A DNA stretch of 64,000 nucleotides from Pardosa pseudoannulata (Eukaryota > Arthropoda > Arachnida > Araneae > Lycosidae), in contig CM063498.1 in the NCBI GenBank assembly GCA_032207245.1, positions 94,478,801 through 94,542,800 on the forward strand, read 5' to 3'. Position 1 is the first letter of the stretch. Each line of letters opens with the position of its first letter. A program made the translations under genes and the position numbers. Below are positions 23,060 to 34,098 of this stretch, in pieces. A model generated the notes under the pieces. It saw only the letters and a list, made by a program, of their open reading frames with translations, searched no databases and was not told the origin of the DNA.

Positions 23060-23175
23060 AATGTTTCATTCCGTGGTAAAGTTTAATCTTAAAAAAAAAT
23101 CTTGCAATGTAAGCCAACCGTCAGTAGAAATATTTTCATCATAGGTTAACATAGGCTGCAACAGGGTTCCTTAAT
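23060..23175 (-). mobile_element. Possible long-TIR MITE relic
   Basis: Weak similarity to the right part of copies A and B: CCGTGGTAAAGTTTA, GCAATGTAAGCCAACCGTCAG and CATCATAGGTTAACAT. Only one end is visible. Confidence 0.4.
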
Positions 23176-23261
23176 CTGTATTTCGGTAAATTTCGATAGG
23201 ATTTGGTGTAAAATTACTATACACTCAAATACAATCATACTATACTCTCTTAAGTTGCCGC

Positions 23262-23500
23262 TCTATCGGTATAGTGGTTACAGCATGCACTTGCAATGCT
23301 GGAGGGTAGGGGAGCACCCTATAGGCTTGGTTGTTAATTTGTGCTGTCTCCTCCAGGGTGCTTATACTATATGGTGCTATCGTAATAAAGTGGTCAACAA
23401 AGCCGGCAGCATTGTATCGGCAAATGCTTACTAGGAATGTGCCTCAAAGTTATTAAAAATAAATAACAGCAATATAAAATAAACTATCTCTAATTACGAA
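23262..23500 (+). mobile_element. tRNA-like sequence, possible SINE family C
   Basis: The head GCCGCTCTATCGGTATAGTGG resembles the acceptor and A-box region of a tRNA. It continues TTACAGCATGCACTTGCAATGC, an anticodon-arm-like hairpin. The B box is not recognisable, so it is not a functional tRNA gene. The segment ends in an A-rich tail near TTATTAAAAATAAATAA, as SINEs do. No target duplication is visible, and it is a single copy here. Confidence 0.4.
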
Positions 23501-23639
23501 GGTTCCTACAGAAATCCCACAAGTTGGAAAGGCCCCGAAGGCAGTAAAAGGTATAAGAAGCCTAAGTTAAAGGATTCTTCTTCTTTTTTCTTTTTTTACT
23601 GGATCATCTTGGATCCATGTAGAGCAAAACTAGACCACA

Positions 23640-24250
23640 TCAGAAAATCGAAGACAAAAATAATTTCAACTTGCGAATGATTTTGGTGGTAGCATGCTCG
23701 TGTATCCTTTGGGGGGGCAAAATCTTTAGCATTGTAACTAAAAAGTCTGCGGTACCTTGTCTGCCAACTCTGTACCGTGTAACCGCCCCTTTAATGGACT
23801 GCTCGTAGCGGCTCTTGGAGAGGCGTGTGCGTATCATCGCGCCACACCCAAGAGCACTACCGGGCTCATCATGCTCACTCACACACAACTGCCATTCATT
23901 CATTCATTCATTCATCGATCACGAGGGCAATGAATGAACGGAACCCTTTGTCTTTTCGGGGGCGCACGTGCCTGCGTTTCCGCCACTATCTCTCTGCTGT
24001 GTATTGGCTTTTTCATTCATGGGTTTTCCGATACGGAGAGCGGGTGACGTCATTTCCAGGATGAAAGGGTGTGGGGGGATCGGAAGCCCGGGGGGAACAG
24101 GAAGAGGCTTGTGGAGACTGTCGCGCTAATGAAGAAGGGCAGGAAGTGGTCACTCGATATTCTGACCGCCTCTGGCGACGATGAGTCTCCTTCGCACCCA
24201 CAGATTTAGTCTCAGATACTGAACTCAAAATGGGGTGAATGATTACAAAC
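23640..24250. promoter_or_regulatory. CpG-bearing island, candidate promoter or enhancer
   Basis: This is the most GC- and CpG-rich block of the window. It contains a perfect cAMP-response palindrome TGACGTCA (24045-24052), an E-box CACGTG (23965-23970) and an inverted CCAAT (ATTGG, 24003-24007), all within about 90 bp. A (CATT)n run lies at 23895-23914. Overlapping open frames of 79-87 codons on both strands have no known similarity. Clustered CRE, E-box and CCAAT motifs are common in promoters, but no gene can be tied to it, so the call is an inference. Confidence 0.4.
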
Positions 24251-24583
24251 ACTGTGTGTATTTAAATATCCGGACTACACTCTTAACCAGTTAACAGTCT
24301 CACAAATTAAAACATAAACTATTCCCAAAATGTTTCTTTTTACATTGACAAAATTGTACGAAAACTACATTGCTGTGCAAAATATGCGTGAAAAATAATT
24401 TTTTTAGAAATTAATTGTATGTTTTAAGTATCAGTAATACCATCTATGCATCAAAAAGTAAACTAGAATATATTAGACTCAAGACGCAGAGTTTACGGCC
24501 GGAGAAACCGGACAAATTCTGAGGGTGGCAATATGGCTTGAATTTGTAAAATACTTTTTAAATTTTTATTTATTTATTTGTTT
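24251..24583. other. AT-rich, nothing recognised
   Basis: No feature seen. Confidence 0.45.
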
Positions 24584-24585
24584 TA

Positions 24586-24670
24586 CAGCGACCTCTCTCA
24601 TTATACGACTTTCAAAGGACCAAAGAATCAGGTCGTATAAGTAAAGGACTTGTTCAAGAGAGAGATCGCT
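24586..24670. mobile_element. 85-bp hairpin element with TA ends
   Basis: The left end CAGCGACCTCTCTC and the right end, read inward AGCGATCTCTCTCT, are inverted repeats. TA flanks the element on both sides. An inner pair TATACGAC/GTCGTATA extends the stem. TA target sites and this type of terminus suggest a very short Tc1/mariner-type MITE. It is too short to encode anything. Confidence 0.6.
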
Positions 24671-24672
24671 TA

Positions 24673-25329
24673 TTTTAACAAACTAACTTTCTTTAATCTG
24701 ATTAAAGCTTTCGTAGGGCTCTGTGCCATATGAATGTTATATGTTAAAGTGGTATAACATTTTTTAATATTAGTTTAAAGTTATGGAAAGTAGCGCGAAC
24801 TATCATTAAAAATGTAAAGAACTTTTCCCGCCCTATATTTAAGTATATATATCATTAATAAACATGAATCTTAAACTGCAAAATATGAAAAAGTCTTCCT
24901 CTCCTTTTTCATTTCTTTAATAGCTCAACCAGGCGCTATTCGCAAAGGGGCTCCAAATGATTTATTCACTATGTTATATTACTATATTGTTTGGGAGGCG
25001 TTGCCAAAAATGCGTATCGTGCTCCTGGCGCCAGTTATGTTCGGTACTTCATCATTCGATTGAAAATAAGAGCTATCACATCGAAAAGACGACTGTCGTT
25101 GAAGATCTTTGAACATCAGTTTAGTAAACAAAGGGGCAATGTTTTGAAGCAAATTTTGATGCGAAGAGGGTAAAAATGAGAGCCAACTTATTCAATGCAC
25201 ATAGCCCTTTTTTATGTAATTCATATGTGAGCCTCTTGTATTAAGAGTGTTTTATGTTCTATTTTAGAAATTGTCAACCGTCTCTCTTTTATAGCATAAA
25301 TATAAAAGTAAACCAACGTGATGATGCCA
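24673..25329. other. Unassigned intergenic sequence
   Basis: 24930-25180 is somewhat GC-richer with a 60-codon frame of no known similarity. The rest is AT-rich. Confidence 0.4.
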
Positions 25330-26168
25330 TAAAATTAAAGAAAAATGAATATAAAAAACTGTTTCACAGCCACATTAGGGCAGATAAAATTCCTGACAGA
25401 GGTTGAAGGTTGAGAAACAAAGATTGACCAAGACTCAACTTGGTTAACCCCTTTGAGATCCCGTGATTTAAAGAACCTTGTAGACAAATCTAGAAAGAAA
25501 ATATTTGATCTTGTCTGAAGATTGTAGGTTTCACTAAAGCGATTTTCAGAAATTTTTGAGAATTACGTTCTTAAAAATTTCATGATAAAGCGAGGTTAAA
25601 TGAATTACACCAGTAATTATTTTTTAATCCAAGATCTTTGCTTAGAATTAAAATTAAAGAAAAATGATTATAAAAAACTGTTTCAGAGCCACATTAACGC
25701 AGCTAGAATTCTTGACCGAGGTTTTTTTTTTTTTTTTTTTTTTTGTTTTGAGCGCTACTGTTCACTTTTCTGCAACATGAAGATTTAATGAGACCAGGAC
25801 CTACTGCTTAAAGCCGATGCCGAACGGCTACGAACATCCATGCCACAGTGGGATTCGAACCCACGAACTCCGGTTCCGAAGGCCAGCCCCCTAACCATTC
25901 GGCCATCGTTCGGCTGAAGTTGAAGGTTGAGAAACAAAGATTGACCAAGACTCAACTTGGTTAACCCCTTTGAGATCCCGTGATTTAAAGAACCTTGTAG
26001 ACAAATCTAGAAAGAAAATATTTGATCTTATCTAAAGATTGTAGGTTTCACTCACAAGCGATTTTCAGAAATTTTTGGGAAATGCGTTCTTAAAAATTTC
26101 TTGATAAAATAAGGTTAAATGAATCACATCAGTAATTTTTTTTAATCCGAGACTTTTACTTAGAATTA
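25330..26168 (+). repeat. Two-unit tandem duplication of about 319 bp
   Basis: Unit A starts at 25330 and unit B at 25649, both with TAAAATTAAAGAAAAATGA. They align through CAAGACTCAACTTGG, TTTGAGATCCCGTGATTTAA and CTTAGAATTA at the end. Unit B is longer because a reverse-strand SINE-A lies inside it (25722-25916). Unit A has the same position uninterrupted near 25397-25405 (GAGGTTGAAGG). Confidence 0.9.
25722..25916 (-). mobile_element. SINE-A copy with poly-A tail
   Basis: Read on the minus strand the element begins AGCCGAACGATGGCCGAATGG and includes the perfect B-box block GGGTTCGAATCCC. It continues through GTTCGTAGCCGTTCGGCATC to a tail of about 23 A (25722-25744 as T on the plus strand). 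The tail region differs from other copies. Flanks GAGGT and GAAGT fit a short target duplication derived from the empty GAGGT in unit A. It is the best preserved tRNA-like head in the window. Confidence 0.9.
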
Positions 26169-26585
26169 GTTTAATAATGGCAAACTTTTATTATTTTTTA
26201 TTATTATGCGTGCTCGTAGTTGTTAGAAAAACTAAAACTTTCGTGGGGGAAGATCTATTGAATCTACTTAGCTAAAATGTAAAAGATTTACTTTTTATAT
26301 AGTTTTTATCAGAAATTAGCCAAATATATTTAGGGCAACACCCTAATTTTTCGTTCATAAGTGCATGGATGGATAATAAGTACTTAGCATGGATATTAGC
26401 AGTAAGTGCTTGGATGGAGCTGTAAGTACTTATCTAGGACTATTCCTGAGTATTTAGGTGCCTCCGTCCGGAACATCTCAAGCTCCTTTTTTTCCACGCA
26501 GAAGGTAATATCCTGCCGTATTTAGGTGCCCCGATGCACTTGGCAGGGACGGCATTTACGCCCACTAGGAATGACTGTTGTTATC
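26169..26585. other. AT-rich, nothing recognised
   Basis: A short direct repeat, GTATTTAGGTGCC, occurs near 26452 and 26519. No gene or element is defined. Confidence 0.4.
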
Positions 26586-26586
26586 A

Positions 26587-26650
26587 GAGATGTTCATAGC
26601 CGCCGGAAATCAGCTTTAAACAGTAGGTTCCGATCTAATTATCTTTCTGT
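26587..26650 (+). mobile_element. SINE-A relic
   Basis: AGATGTTCATAGCCGCCGGA and CAGCTTTAAACAGTAGGTTC match the middle of SINE-A. The tRNA-like head and the tail are not recognisable. Confidence 0.6.
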
Positions 26651-26789
26651 AAGTATGGAATTCCTTAACAAGCGTAAAGTTTCTCGTAGAATCAATAGAG
26701 AAAGATTTGGTTTGATTTGGAATGTTACAATCGAAATTTTTTAACAGGAAAGGTAATTTTTTTAATCAAGTTCCATAAATAAAACATTA

Positions 26790-27018
26790 CATAGTAAAAA
26801 ATAAAAGCAAAGCCAACGTGGATTTATATTGCGAACATTCTTGTTCGACGTATTAATGTTCGAGTTGGTAAAGCTTTGTGTCGCTCCAAGTCAGCTCTTT
26901 TGAGAGCTCTCATTGAATATCCTTGGGTTAGAATTTCCACTATTGAATGAGAGCTTTACATGGTAGTCTCTCTAACCCCACCCCTTATTTATGTTGGCTT
27001 TTCTTTCATTTTTTACTG
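26790..27018. mobile_element. 229-bp MITE with TA target site
   Basis: Inverted ends CATAGTAAAAAATAAAAGCA and CAGTAAAAAATGAAAGAAAA (right end read inward) continue into AAGCCAAC on both sides. TA flanks at 26788-26789 and 27019-27020. An inner inverted pair, GAGCTCTCATTGAAT and ATTGAATGAGAGCTT, makes the whole nearly palindromic. This suggests a Tc1/mariner-type MITE. It is non-coding. Confidence 0.7.
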
Positions 27019-27020
27019 TA

Positions 27021-27689
27021 TTCCGACACAAAGGCTTCATCCTGTCCAAAATGGTTATAGTTCATGAAAAGGATCTTTTTATCATCTTTTTTAGGGGTGG
27101 GTATGCATGATGTTAATACTTTTGCTCTTCTGAATCCTTATTGAGAGATTTCTAATTAAAGTAATAAAAAAAACAGTTTAAATAATTTTTCATCGAATTT
27201 TAATCTTCACTGAGAGTTTTATATATCTAGACTTCGTATGTGGCTTCAAATTAGATTTAAGTCTAGACAAGAATTGGTAGAACAAGCCTGAATAGGTGAT
27301 GTCTGATATTTGTCCACGAAGATACAGAATTGTTAATACAGAAATTAAACATTCAGTTTAATTTTTGTCTCTCATATAAATTTTCTCAAAAAACCATTTA
27401 TAATGCTAACAGTGTAAAATATTTGAATGAGATTTATTAGCTAAGTGTACCATTTGTTTAGCTTGATTTTTTTTCTAAATGTACATGTATATGCAGTCAT
27501 GGAAACCGCATATGAGGCCTCTTGAGGTTTACTTTAAATAATCTCGCTAAACAAATTTCCTACATAATGTAGAACTAGGGTGGCCAAGCCACAGTCTACA
27601 GAGGAGTTCTTGAAATTTATAATTGATGCATGTATCACATTTATTAAAATAAATAATTACTTAATTTATTGATTAATATTACCAATTAG
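27021..27689. other. AT-rich, nothing recognised
   Basis: No feature seen. Confidence 0.45.
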
Positions 27690-27995
27690 CATATAGCCCG
27701 TCATATGACGAGATCAGTAAAATTTTTAATCCTCCAGAATTGTAAAGTACCCTATGAGGCAGGTCATAAAAAAGGTTTTGGCTGAATATTATTTGGTGCA
27801 CGCTCAATAGTTTGTTTATCTTCATACTCTTCTAAAGTCTCCCGATACTGTGAATGCTGTGTAGAATCACGTTTAATTAATTTAGAAAGATAATTCAAAG
27901 TTCTCTTAGCTACGACGAAATGATCGTTAAGTTCTTCCCAATTCTTTTTTGCCACAGTAATTAATGGAAGTAAAGGAATGAAACTACCAGTTCCA
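27690..27995 (-). pseudogene. Pao/BEL retrotransposon pol fragment
   Basis: On the minus strand an open stretch reads VAKRTLNYLSKLIKRD, then YRETLEEYEDKQTIE. After a frameshift it reads YDLPHRVLYNSGG. In Pao/BEL polyproteins the region just before the reverse transcriptase core has the order A..RL..L...L.......Y...L..Y...G.IE followed by YYLPH..V. The order and spacing match. The catalytic reverse transcriptase, integrase and LTRs are absent. It is a short dead fragment; the assignment is by motif memory only. Confidence 0.65.
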
Positions 27996-28489
27996 TTACA
28001 CCCTGGGAGTAGATAGAATTTGTTGTAAATACCGGTGTTAAAATTTTCATTGCAACAAAAAATAATCGATAATTAAGTTTAAAATTATCACATATGTACC
28101 TAATCTATTATTTAAGCCAAATATAAAAGAAAATTATTTGTGTAATACCTAATTTCAATGACAAAAAGTATGAAAATAAGGCAGACGATATTTAAATAAT
28201 TTAAAATGAGAAATGATTAAATGAGATGGTTAAAGAAATGACGTCATAATGCTAGGAAAAATGTTATTTTTATCTATTTATTATGGGACATACTGATAAA
28301 TTTAATCGCCTGCTCTTAACCTTGGAAAATAGGGCTTAAAATAATGGCATTAAATGCTAGAAAAGGGGGGGAAGGGGTGGATTTCGAGCGTTGCTAACCC
28401 TAACTCATCAAGAATATGGATGCCTCTATCCATTCCAGGTTCAACCGCTTCATAAATTCGAGGACAGATGGAAAAATAACTTAGTCTAT
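27996..28489. other. AT-rich, nothing recognised
   Basis: No feature seen. Confidence 0.45.
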
Positions 28490-30430
28490 TATTATATAGG
28501 GGATAATTGTTTTATATTTATAAATTTTTAACTGTACTGTTGTTGATTTGTTAATAATAATAATAATAATGTATTATTTTCAACTTTCTCCTCAAAATAT
28601 TTATATAATTCTACCGGAGTAAAATACATTTACCACTAGGCTCGAAGTCTTTTGGTTTGCCCAGGATTAAGTAAATTTTTATTTAATAATAATTATTAAA
28701 GTAAACATTTATTTAATTTATTGATTAATATTATCAATATTTGTGTATAATTATGTTTTTAACTGTACAATATTTGGGAATTATATATAATGTTACCACC
28801 AGAGTAAAATACATCTATAAGGCTAAGTCTGGTTGCCCAGGAATAAGTAAATATTTATATAATAATAATTATTAAAGTTTTATTTAATTTATTGAAATGT
28901 TAGCAATATTTGTGTAATTTATAATTTTTTAACTGTATAATGTTATTTGTGAATAATAATATATTATTGTTAGCCAGAGTAAAATACATTTCCATGAGGC
29001 TAAGTCTTTCCGGTTTCCCAGGATTAAGTAAATTTTTATTTAATAATAATTATTAAAGTAAACATTTATTTAATTTATTGATTAATATTATCAATATTTG
29101 TGTATAATTATGTTTTTAACTGTACAATTTTGATTTGGGAATAATAATATATAATGTTACCCACCAGAGTAAAATACATTTGAGGGCTAAGTCTTTCGGT
29201 TGCCCAGGCCTAAGTAAATATTTATATAATAATAATTATTAAAGTAAGTATTTATTTAATTTATTGATTGTTAGCAATATTTGTGTAATTTATAATTTTT
29301 TAACTTACTAATTTGATTTGGGAATAAATAATATATAATTTACCCACAGAGTAAAATACATTTACCACTAGGCTCGAAGTCTTTTGGTTTGCCCAGGATT
29401 AAGTAAATTTTTATTTAATAATAATTATTAAAGTAAACATTTATTTAATTTATTGATTAATATTATCAATATTTGTGTATAATTATGTTTTTAACTGTAC
29501 AATTTTGATTTGGGAATAATAATATATAATGTTACCCACCAGAGTAAAATACATCTCCCATAAGGCTAAGTCTTTCCGGTTGCCCAGGCCTAAGTAAATA
29601 TTTATATAATAATAATTATTAAAGTAAGTATTTATTTAATTTATTGATTAATGTTAGCAATATTTGTGTATATTTATAATTTTTTAACTGTACAATTTTG
29701 ATTTGGGAATAATAATATATAATGTTACCCGCCAGAGTAAAATACATTTCCCATGAGGCTAAGTCTTTCCGGTTGCCCAGGCCTAAGTAAATATTTATAT
29801 AACAATAATTATTTAAGTAAATATTTATTTAATTTATTCATTAATATTATCAATATTTGTGTATAATTATGTTTTTAACTGTACAATTTTGATTTGGGAA
29901 TAATAATATATAATGTTACCCGCCAGAGTAAAATACATCTCCCATGAGGCTAAGTCTTTCCGGTTGCCCAGGCCTAAGTAAATATTTATATAATAATAAT
30001 TATTAAAGTAAGTATTTATTTAATTTATTGATTAATGTTAGCAATATTTGTGTATATTTATAATTTTTTAACTGTACTAATGTTGATTTGTGAATAATAA
30101 TATATAATGTTACCCGGCAGAGTAAAATACATTTCCTATGAGGCTAAGTCTTTTCGGTTGCCCAGGCCTACGTAAATATTTATATAACAATAATTATTAA
30201 AGTAAATATTTATTTCATTTATTGATTAATATTATCAATATTTGTGTACATTTATAAGTTTTTAACTGTACTAATGTTGATTTGTGAATAATAATAACAA
30301 TAAATATGAAAATAATAATGTATTGTTTTCAACTTTCTCCTCAAAATATGTATATCATTCTTCCCACCGGAATAAAATACATTTCCTGTGAGGCTCGTTA
30401 AATTTTTTCAAGGCTTGCCCAGGACTGATA
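28490..30430 (+). repeat. Tandem array, about ten units of 175-195 bp
   Basis: Units share AGAGTAAAATACAT, GAGGCTAAGTCTTTCCGGTTG, CCCAGG and a long AT-rich half around TTATTTAATTTATTGATTAA. The AGTAAAATACAT marker falls near 28617, 28801, 28976, 29167, 29349, 29541, 29734, 29926, 30119 and 30370. The first and last units alone contain CAACTTTCTCCTCAAAATAT before the marker. Each period is close to nucleosome-repeat length. No open frame is conserved. Confidence 0.92.
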
Positions 30431-30786
30431 TAAAATACCATTCTGAGATTAAAAGTTCATTAAAATTATTTTTACATCCTCGTACTGAGTAAAAGGAAGG
30501 ATTGTAATCATGATAAATTTCAGATCTCAAATTTCAACAAAAACTGTTTATTTTGAACTGGAATTACTGCAGTTTGACCATTTTAAGTGTTAAATCTCTA
30601 TGCACCTGCAAAGAAATCTTAATTCTGAAACTTTAAATATCAATTCTGACTATTCCTGAAGTAGTTATGACTAGTTTTCTCTTGACGTCTGTGCATACGT
30701 ATGTTCGTATGTACGTAATTACGTGTGTATGTATCTCGCATAACTCTAAAGCTATAATCGATAATATTGATAATCGATATCGACTG
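30431..30786. other. AT-rich, nothing recognised
   Basis: A short region of ATGTACGTAATTACGTG-type alternating sequence occurs near 30700-30730. No gene is seen. Confidence 0.4.
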
Positions 30787-30797
30787 TAAAACTATAA

Positions 30798-30970
30798 GCC
30801 GAACGATGGCCGATTGTTTAGGGTGTTGGCCTTCGGTACCAGAGTTCGTGGGTTTGAATCCCACAGTGGCATGGATGTTCGTAGCCGTTCGGAATCGGCT
30901 TTAAGCTGTAGGTCCCGGTCTCATTAGCCCTCGTGTTGCAAAAAGTAGACCGTAGCACTCCAAACCAAAC
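30798..30970 (+). mobile_element. SINE-A copy
   Basis: It begins GCCGAACGATGGCCGATTG, has the B-box-like GGGTTTGAATCCC and GTTCGTAGCCGTTCGGAATC. It ends CACTCCAAACCAAAC. An 8-bp target duplication TAAAACTA flanks it (30787-30794 and 30971-30978). Confidence 0.9.
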
Positions 30971-31100
30971 TAAAACTAGGAAGTCACCATAGAATGTCCA
31001 TTTTTTTTATTTCCAAATAATATGTGAGAGAATTAAGTGAAAAAAATGGAGATTTCATTAAATATAAAAATGTTTTCAATTGAATTTTCTCCGCCTAGAG

Positions 31101-31841
31101 CAGAGGTGATCAAACTTTAGAACTTCAAGGACCACTACATGTATAATTTTTATTTCGCAGACCACCAAATATGGGATTTTAAAATTGAAAAAAAGGCAGT
31201 AAATATATTTATAGAATAATAACTAGAAATCTTTAATTTATTAATACAAAATGCACATATTAAAAAAAAGAGTTACATTGGAGTTTAAAAAAAATCTTTC
31301 CTTATGCATTACACATTTCTAGTGTGATATATGTTAATGCATATCGATTATCCATATGTAGGGATTTGGCTTCAAAGACGTCACTGCAAGACGGAGAGCT
31401 GCGTTTATGTCAAGTCGAGAGTTATATCAAATTTCAATTGCTGTGACAGATGAAAATGTATTTTTGCTGAAATGTATTGCTGAAAATTGAATTAAAATTT
31501 TCAGTGCTTTATTACTCAGTGATGGGTATTCATTTCTATTGATCCAAAAATGAGATCTTGACAAAGATGGCTGAAATATAACTTTGAGACTAAGTCTCAA
31601 GTTTGATTGATGAGGCTATCTTTTTCATTCACGTTTAACTAGTTTTATTCGATGTAAAAACAATATAAAGCATAATTTCTCATAATTGCCGTTAATTTTT
31701 ATTTTTTAATGTGAATGTTAAGGAAATTTTTTGTTGGTTGTGTTGCAGATTATAATAAATAATCATCCGTTTTTTTCGCCTGATTTTTCACGGACCACCA
31801 GTGACCGTGGTGGTTCGTGTAACACCATTTAGCGACTACTG
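31101..31841. mobile_element. Non-autonomous hAT transposon, 741 bp
   Basis: The left end CAGAGGTGATCAAACTTTAG and the right end read inward CAGTAGTCGCTAAATGG are decayed hAT termini. Both lead into a GGACCACC block (left near 31129 and 31160, right near 31792). The 8-bp flanks GCCTAGAG and GTCTAGCT match at 5 of 8. The interior is AT-rich with no transposase similarity. It appears older than the other hAT copies. Confidence 0.7.
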
Positions 31842-32600
31842 GTCTAGCTTATTTATTTGTTGTTTTTCCGTTAACATATATGACTAACCAGGGATTTTGA
31901 GCATGCGACACAGATTTATGCCCAATCATCTATCTGCTGGACTTTCTCTTATCCCGAGATAACGATGGGTAACTGCACTAAAAAATGGAGATACGTTATC
32001 ACAGGAGGTGGAGGCGTCCGTCTCTACAGGACCTAAAGGAAAGGGGCAAGAAAGGAAGAGAGGTATCAGTTACACTTTCCCCGACTCCCACTGGAAAAGT
32101 GGTAAAACCGTGACCTTGACTAGAACAAGGAGGAACAACTCTTCTCGTCAAATCACAACAAATTGGGGAAATTGGATCAAGCTGCACAGGCCTTCGACAT
32201 TCAAGTGCATTTGTTATTTTCCACAGTTTACTTTGGAACACTACTTTTGACAACGTACACAAGAAAAGAATGAAAAAAAAATAGAACACTAAAAAAAAAA
32301 ATTTTTTTTTTGTCTTCTGCGTTTGTGTCACATTTTGACATTTGTATCACAGTGTACTCGTGTATAACAAACTTTTTTTTTTTTTTCAAAAATTTGAAGG
32401 GAAAGCTCTAATTATTTGGTATAAAAAAACAACGTAGAACAATGTTACTTTACAAAGAAAATTATCTGATTTCTGCACAAATTTTTATAGATTACATATG
32501 TGCATAGCTCAGTGGTGCATTCCCGGAGCAATTACAGGGTCTCAAGCACTTTTATACGATTAAGATTTTTCTTTCCTTTTTAAACCTTTTAAATATACAG
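31842..32600. other. Intergenic, GC-richer block 31970-32220
   Basis: 31970-32220 supports an 80-codon plus-strand frame (32008-32250) and an overlapping 110-codon minus-strand frame (31999-32331). Neither resembles a known protein. They cannot both be coding, and I assign neither. Confidence 0.35.
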
Positions 32601-33798
32601 TTACCATAATACAAAAGAATTAAAATCAGTATAAGTTAAAAAAAATAATTTATAATTAAAAAATAGGAACAACTGATTACTTTGTAATATACGTGGCTTT
32701 CAGTTACGCTAATTTTTTGCTCATAAAACTTAAGAAAAAGATTTTCAATTCACTACATCTCTGAATTTTACTAAATAAAGGTAAGTTTTTATCACATAAA
32801 AATGATGGCTGAATCATACACACATTTAAAAAAATTCAATTTTAAAAACATTGATTTAGTTCTCTTTGTTTCTAATGTGTATATTTTATTTTTAATGTTA
32901 CCATAATACAAAAGAATTAAAATCGGTATAAGTTAAAAAATATTAATTTATAATTAAAAAATAGGAACAACTGATTACTTTGTAATATACGTGGCTTTCA
33001 GTTACGCTAATTTTTTGCTCATAAAACTTAAGAAAAAAAGATTTTCAATTCACTACATCTCTCGATTTTAGGAAATAAAGGTAAAGTTTTTATCACATAA
33101 AAATGATGGCTGAATCATACACACATTTAAAAAAATTCAATTTTAAAAACATTGATTTAGTTCTCTTTATTTCTAATGTGTATATTTTATTTTTAATGTT
33201 ACCATAATACAAAAGGAATTAAAATCAGTATAAGTTTAAAAAAATTAAGTTATAATTAAAAAATGGGAACAACTCATTACCTTGTAATATACGGGACCTT
33301 CAGTTATGCTATTTTTTTGTTTATAAAACTTAAGAAAAAGATTTTCAATTCACTACATCTCTCGATTTTAGTAAATAAAGGTAAAGTTTTTATCACATAA
33401 AAATGATGGCTGAATCATACACACATTTAAAAAAATTCAATTTTAAAAACGTTGACTTAGTTCTCTTTATTTCCAATGTGTATATTTTATTTTTAATGTT
33501 ACCATAATACAAAAGGAATTAAAATCAGTATAAGTTTAAAAAATTTAAGTTATAATTAAAACATGGGAACAACTGATCACCTTGTAATATACGTGGCCTT
33601 CAGTTACGCTAATTTTTTGCTCATAAAACTTAAGAAAAAGATTTTCAATTCACTACATCTCTTGATTTTAGGAAATAAAGGTAAGTTTTTTATCACATGA
33701 AAATGATGGACAAATCATACACATATTTAAAAATAATTCAATTTTAAAAACATTGACTTAGTTCTCTTTATTTCCAAAGTGTATATTTTATTTATAAT
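32601..33798 (+). repeat. Tandem array, four units of about 299 bp
   Basis: Units start at the TTACCATAATACAAAAG motif near 32601, 32899, 33199 and 33499. Adjacent units are very similar, for example the shared CTTTCAGTTACGCTAATTTT and AAAATGATGGCTGAATCATA. Unit 3 and unit 4 share variants (TAAGTTTAAAAAA, ATGGGAACAACT) not found in units 1 and 2. No open frame is conserved. Confidence 0.93.
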
Positions 33799-33930
33799 GT
33801 AAACTAGGCATCTCCTGTAAGTATACAGATAGCAAAATTTCTCTTAAAAAGGATTTTTTTTAATTGCTGTAAAAGTTCATCTCTGCTCGCTTTTCAATTC
33901 ATCAATAGTCCTGAGATCCCTCAAAGCATT

Positions 33931-34089
33931 GCCGAACGATAGCCGAATGTTTAGGGTGCTAGCCTTCGGAACCGGAGTTCGTGGGTTCGAATTCCACTAC
34001 GGCATAGAATCGGCTTTAAGCAGTAGGTCCCGGTCTCATTCGCCCTCGTGTTGCAAAAAGTAGACCTCAGAGCTCTAAAACCAAACAAA
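33931..34089 (+). mobile_element. SINE-A copy at a hAT junction
   Basis: It begins GCCGAACGATAGCCGAATG, has the B-box-like GGGTTCGAATTCC and ends CTAAAACCAAACAAA. An internal block (normally TGGATGTTCGTAGCCGTTC) is deleted. A perfect 13-bp target duplication CCCTCAAAGCATT flanks it at 33918-33930 and 34090-34102. The right copy of the duplication is also the left flank and first bases of the hAT element at 34099. Confidence 0.92.
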
Positions 34090-34098
34090 CCCTCAAAG

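Noticed and set aside
23262..23340. Functional tRNA gene
   Set aside because: The acceptor and A-box look tRNA-like, but no B box or closing acceptor strand is present.
25800..25916. Functional tRNA gene on the minus strand
   Set aside because: A- and B-box sequences are good, but the sequence is one of a dispersed SINE family with poly-A tail and target duplication.
28490..30430. CRISPR-like regular spacing
   Set aside because: Whole units of about 185 bp repeat without unique spacers, and the DNA is eukaryotic. It is a tandem array.
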